Assembly (NCBI GenBank): GCA_002966495.1 | Contig: CP016490.1 | Location: forward strand, 186,001-250,000 | DNA: 64,000 bases | Reading direction: 5' to 3' | Source of the DNA: Halomonas sp. GFAJ-1 | GTDB taxonomy: Bacteria; Pseudomonadota; Gammaproteobacteria; Pseudomonadales; Halomonadaceae | Program-made: the position numbers and the translations under genes | In this document: in pieces, positions 62,176 to 64,000 of the stretch | How the letters are laid out: every line of letters starts with the position of its first letter | How positions within the stretch are numbered: the first letter of the stretch is position 1 | The notes under the pieces: generated by a model | What the model saw: the letters and a program-made list of their open reading frames with translations, nothing else | What the model was told of the DNA's origin: nothing | The model's database searches: none

Positions 62176-62679
62176 TTAGTTTAACGAATCGAAAATCTGT
62201 GTGACCTCATTGGTCACGTTGGGTAAGTCTGTCGCAGAGTGCAATACGCCTTGAGGCTCTACTAACACATCAATATTGTGGCGTTGCAGTACCTGCTCAA
62301 CGGCGCGCTCAAGCTTAGACTCTGCACCTTCCAAAAACTGCTGTTCAGAGCGCTGCTGGGCTTGAAGCACTTCACGACGCAGTTGTTCAAAACGGCTGCC
62401 CTTCTCTTGCAGCTCGGCAATTAACGAATCACGCTGGGATTGCGACATGGTTTCGCCTTCGCGCTGCAGCCGCTCTTGCAGTTGCTGAAGTTCATTGCCT
62501 AGCGACTGCGCTTCGCGCTGCTGGCCGCCAATTTGTTGCTCTAGCTGGCTTAGCGAGGACTGGGCTGATTGGGTGTTCATCAACGCGGCGCGCCAATCGA
62601 GCACTGCAACCTCGGCGGCGTGAGCGGGTAGCACCATCGCTCCAAATAGACACACAGCTGCTGCCAATTTACGCATCAT
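62176..62679 (-). CDS. skp: Periplasmic chaperone OmpH/Skp
   Basis: 167 residues from the ATG at 62679 (GGAG four bases upstream). The frame is open to 62751 but would overlap bamA. Signal peptide to about residue 21 (LPAHA), then VAVLDWRAALMNT, and a long coiled coil rich in Gln and Glu, which forms Skp's tentacles. It holds unfolded outer-membrane proteins for BamA, its upstream neighbour. Confidence 0.93.
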   Translation of the reverse strand: MMRKLAAAVCLFGAMVLPAHAAEVAVLDWRAALMNTQSAQSSLSQLEQQIGGQQREAQSLGNELQQLQERLQREGETMSQSQRDSLIAELQEKGSRFEQLRREVLQAQQRSEQQFLEGAESKLERAVEQVLQRHNIDVLVEPQGVLHSATDLPNVTNEVTQIFDSLN

Positions 62680-62692
62680 ATAGCTCCTTCGA

Positions 62693-64000
62693 TTAGAACG
62701 TTTGACCCAGCGAGAACTGGAAGAACTGAGTGTCATCACCGCTTTCGTCATTCAGCGGCTCGGCAATACTGAACGTTAGCGGGCCTACCGGTGTTAGCCA
62801 GGATAGACCAATACCCACACTGTAGCGCAGATCGTTAAGGTCAACGCCTGAACTGCACTGTTGACGTGCGGCATCCTCTTCTAGCACGTCATAGCAGGAA
62901 GTCAGGAATGTGTTACCTGCATCCACAAACAGCGATGTTTGCAGTGAACGCTGATTTTCAATAAATGGCAGAGGGAAGAGCACTTCAGCGCTACCCTGAA
63001 CCAAAACATTACCGCCCATTGTACGATCACGACCGCCTTCACGCGCAGGCGTTGTACGCTGGCCTAACGTGTTTGAGGTAAAGCCACGCACGGAGCCTAG
63101 GCCGCCTGCGTAGAAGTTCTCATAAAAGGGGTACGGGTCGTTGCTGCCAAGGGTGTCGGCATAGCCTAGGTGACCGCTAAATTTAAGCGCCCAGGTTTGA
63201 TCATCGTTAATCGGGAATAGCTGCTGACCACGCGCTTGCAGCTTGTAGTACTCTGCATCGCTGCCCGGCACGCCGGTTTCCGCGGAGACCCGCTGGTAAT
63301 TACCGGCCGTAGGCATGATGCCTCGGTTCAGATTATTGCGCGTCCAGCTTGCCGTTAATTTAAGGCTTTGCGCATCTGCGCCTTGGTCTTCCACGTAGCG
63401 ACGAATTTCTGATGCCGTGTCGTTAAACGTTCTCACCGTCAGATCTTCGATGCTGGCGCCGAAATTGAGCCGCGAAAGCTCGCTTATTGGGTAGCCAAAA
63501 TTAATCCCCGCACCATAGGCGTCTGTTGAGAACGTTGATATGTCCGAATCAGCGTAGTCAGTCTCACGGTAGAAAAGGTTATAGCCGCGAGAGATACCGT
63601 CTAGTGTCCAGTAGGGATCCGTAAACGCGAAGTTGACGCTGGTAAACGTATCGCTACGCTGGGCGCCGATATTGACGCGGTTCCCCGTACCTAGGAAGTT
63701 ATTTTGAGCAAGCCCAACGCCGTAAATCACCCCGGCGCTTTGCGAGAAGCCAACGCTGGCAGAAACCGAGCCAGAGGGCTGCTCTTCTACGTTGTAGGTA
63801 ACGTCAAGCAGGTCAGGCTGGCCTGGCACAGGCTGAGTATCGACTTCAACCTGGCTAAAGAAGCCAAGGCGCTCAAGCCGCTGACGAGACCGGGTGATCG
63901 ACTCAGTTGACGCAGGCGCCCCTTCCAGCTGAATCATTTCACGACGCAGCACCTCGTCTTGAGTCGTGGTATTACCGAAAAACTCAATACGACGCACGTA
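62693..64000 (-). CDS. bamA: Outer-membrane assembly factor BamA, 3' part only
   Basis: The C-terminal 435 or so residues are present; the gene continues past the right edge. It opens within POTRA5 (RRIEFFGNTTTQDEVLRREM), then the Omp85 16-strand beta-barrel with the conserved VRGF motif (GGLGSVRGF) and the C-terminal phenylalanine (SLGQTF). BamA folds and inserts outer-membrane beta-barrels. The start and POTRA1-4 are not visible. Confidence 0.96.
   Translation of the reverse strand, partial: YVRRIEFFGNTTTQDEVLRREMIQLEGAPASTESITRSRQRLERLGFFSQVEVDTQPVPGQPDLLDVTYNVEEQPSGSVSASVGFSQSAGVIYGVGLAQNNFLGTGNRVNIGAQRSDTFTSVNFAFTDPYWTLDGISRGYNLFYRETDYADSDISTFSTDAYGAGINFGYPISELSRLNFGASIEDLTVRTFNDTASEIRRYVEDQGADAQSLKLTASWTRNNLNRGIMPTAGNYQRVSAETGVPGSDAEYYKLQARGQQLFPINDDQTWALKFSGHLGYADTLGSNDPYPFYENFYAGGLGSVRGFTSNTLGQRTTPAREGGRDRTMGGNVLVQGSAEVLFPLPFIENQRSLQTSLFVDAGNTFLTSCYDVLEEDAARQQCSSGVDLNDLRYSVGIGLSWLTPVGPLTFSIAEPLNDESGDDTQFFQFSLGQTF

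Overview
This window looks like chromosomal DNA of a moderately GC-rich gammaproteobacterium, most likely a Halomonas-type (Halomonadaceae) organism. That placement is inferred from protein character and gene order: divergent lptFG/pepA with holC and valS further on, ubiD next to rho and ppx, and the bamA-ompH-lpxD-fabZ-lpxA-lpxB-rnhB-dnaE-accA-tilS run. It was not tested by a search. I saw no rRNA or tRNA genes, insertion sequences, phage genes or CRISPR arrays.

Layout. 1-3.0 kb: CIA30-family protein and the two subunits of ethanolamine ammonia-lyase (eutBC), with no microcompartment genes nearby. 3.1-5.5 kb: a methyltransferase, a small conserved protein and a CobW/ZigA-type metal GTPase behind a probable Zur box. 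5.5-9.4 kb: minus-strand run truC-tcdA-DUF1653-recQ. 9.6-11.2 kb: sodC, bacterioferritin and its ferredoxin, the last with a Fur-like box. 11.3-13.9 kb: lptF-lptG-RDD, divergent from pepA. 14-28 kb: the pepA-holC-valS neighbourhood, opened up by ilvE between pepA and holC, and by a glutamine-rich periplasmic protein, an MFS transporter and a SapC plus type I secretion operon (TolC, LapB-type ABC exporter, HlyD) between holC and valS.

28.4-31.1 kb: a TauD-family dioxygenase, an alpha/beta hydrolase and an NAD(P)-binding protein. 31.2-40.6 kb: an eight-gene plus-strand run: phosphotransferase, ynjB-ynjC-ynjD-type ABC transporter, two sugar-transferase-like proteins of the TIGR04283/TIGR04282 type, a VTT-membrane-domain/disulfide-oxidoreductase fusion and a SelD-N-terminal-like FAD protein. 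It ends in a two-way terminator buried in the last codons. It is the best candidate here for an uncharacterised pathway. 40.6-44.5 kb: lipoproteins (META, MliC-like), gloA, DUF411, a DUF457 membrane protein and DUF3087.

44.5-46.3 kb: a DAHP synthase with an elaborate leader: an aromatic-rich 47-codon peptide, an intrinsic terminator, a second aromatic-rich ORF with its own strong ribosome site, and an in-frame hairpin. This looks like aromatic amino acid attenuation in two steps. A 42-residue membrane peptide gene lies just upstream. 46.4-52 kb: fre, ubiD, rho, ppx, with no trxA between rho and ppx. 52-64 kb: the envelope, lipid A and replication operon from bamA (cut by the right edge) down to tilS, all on the minus strand with tight spacing or overlaps.

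Besides housekeeping, the window covers metal homeostasis (Zur and Fur candidates, bfr/bfd, zigA, sodC, DUF411), surface export (Lpt, Bam, T1SS) and one probable secondary pathway. Several starts were moved from the longest reading frame on ribosome-site evidence. TTG starts are supported or likely for lptF, the T1SS ATPase, ubiD, lpxA and the TIGR04283 gene.
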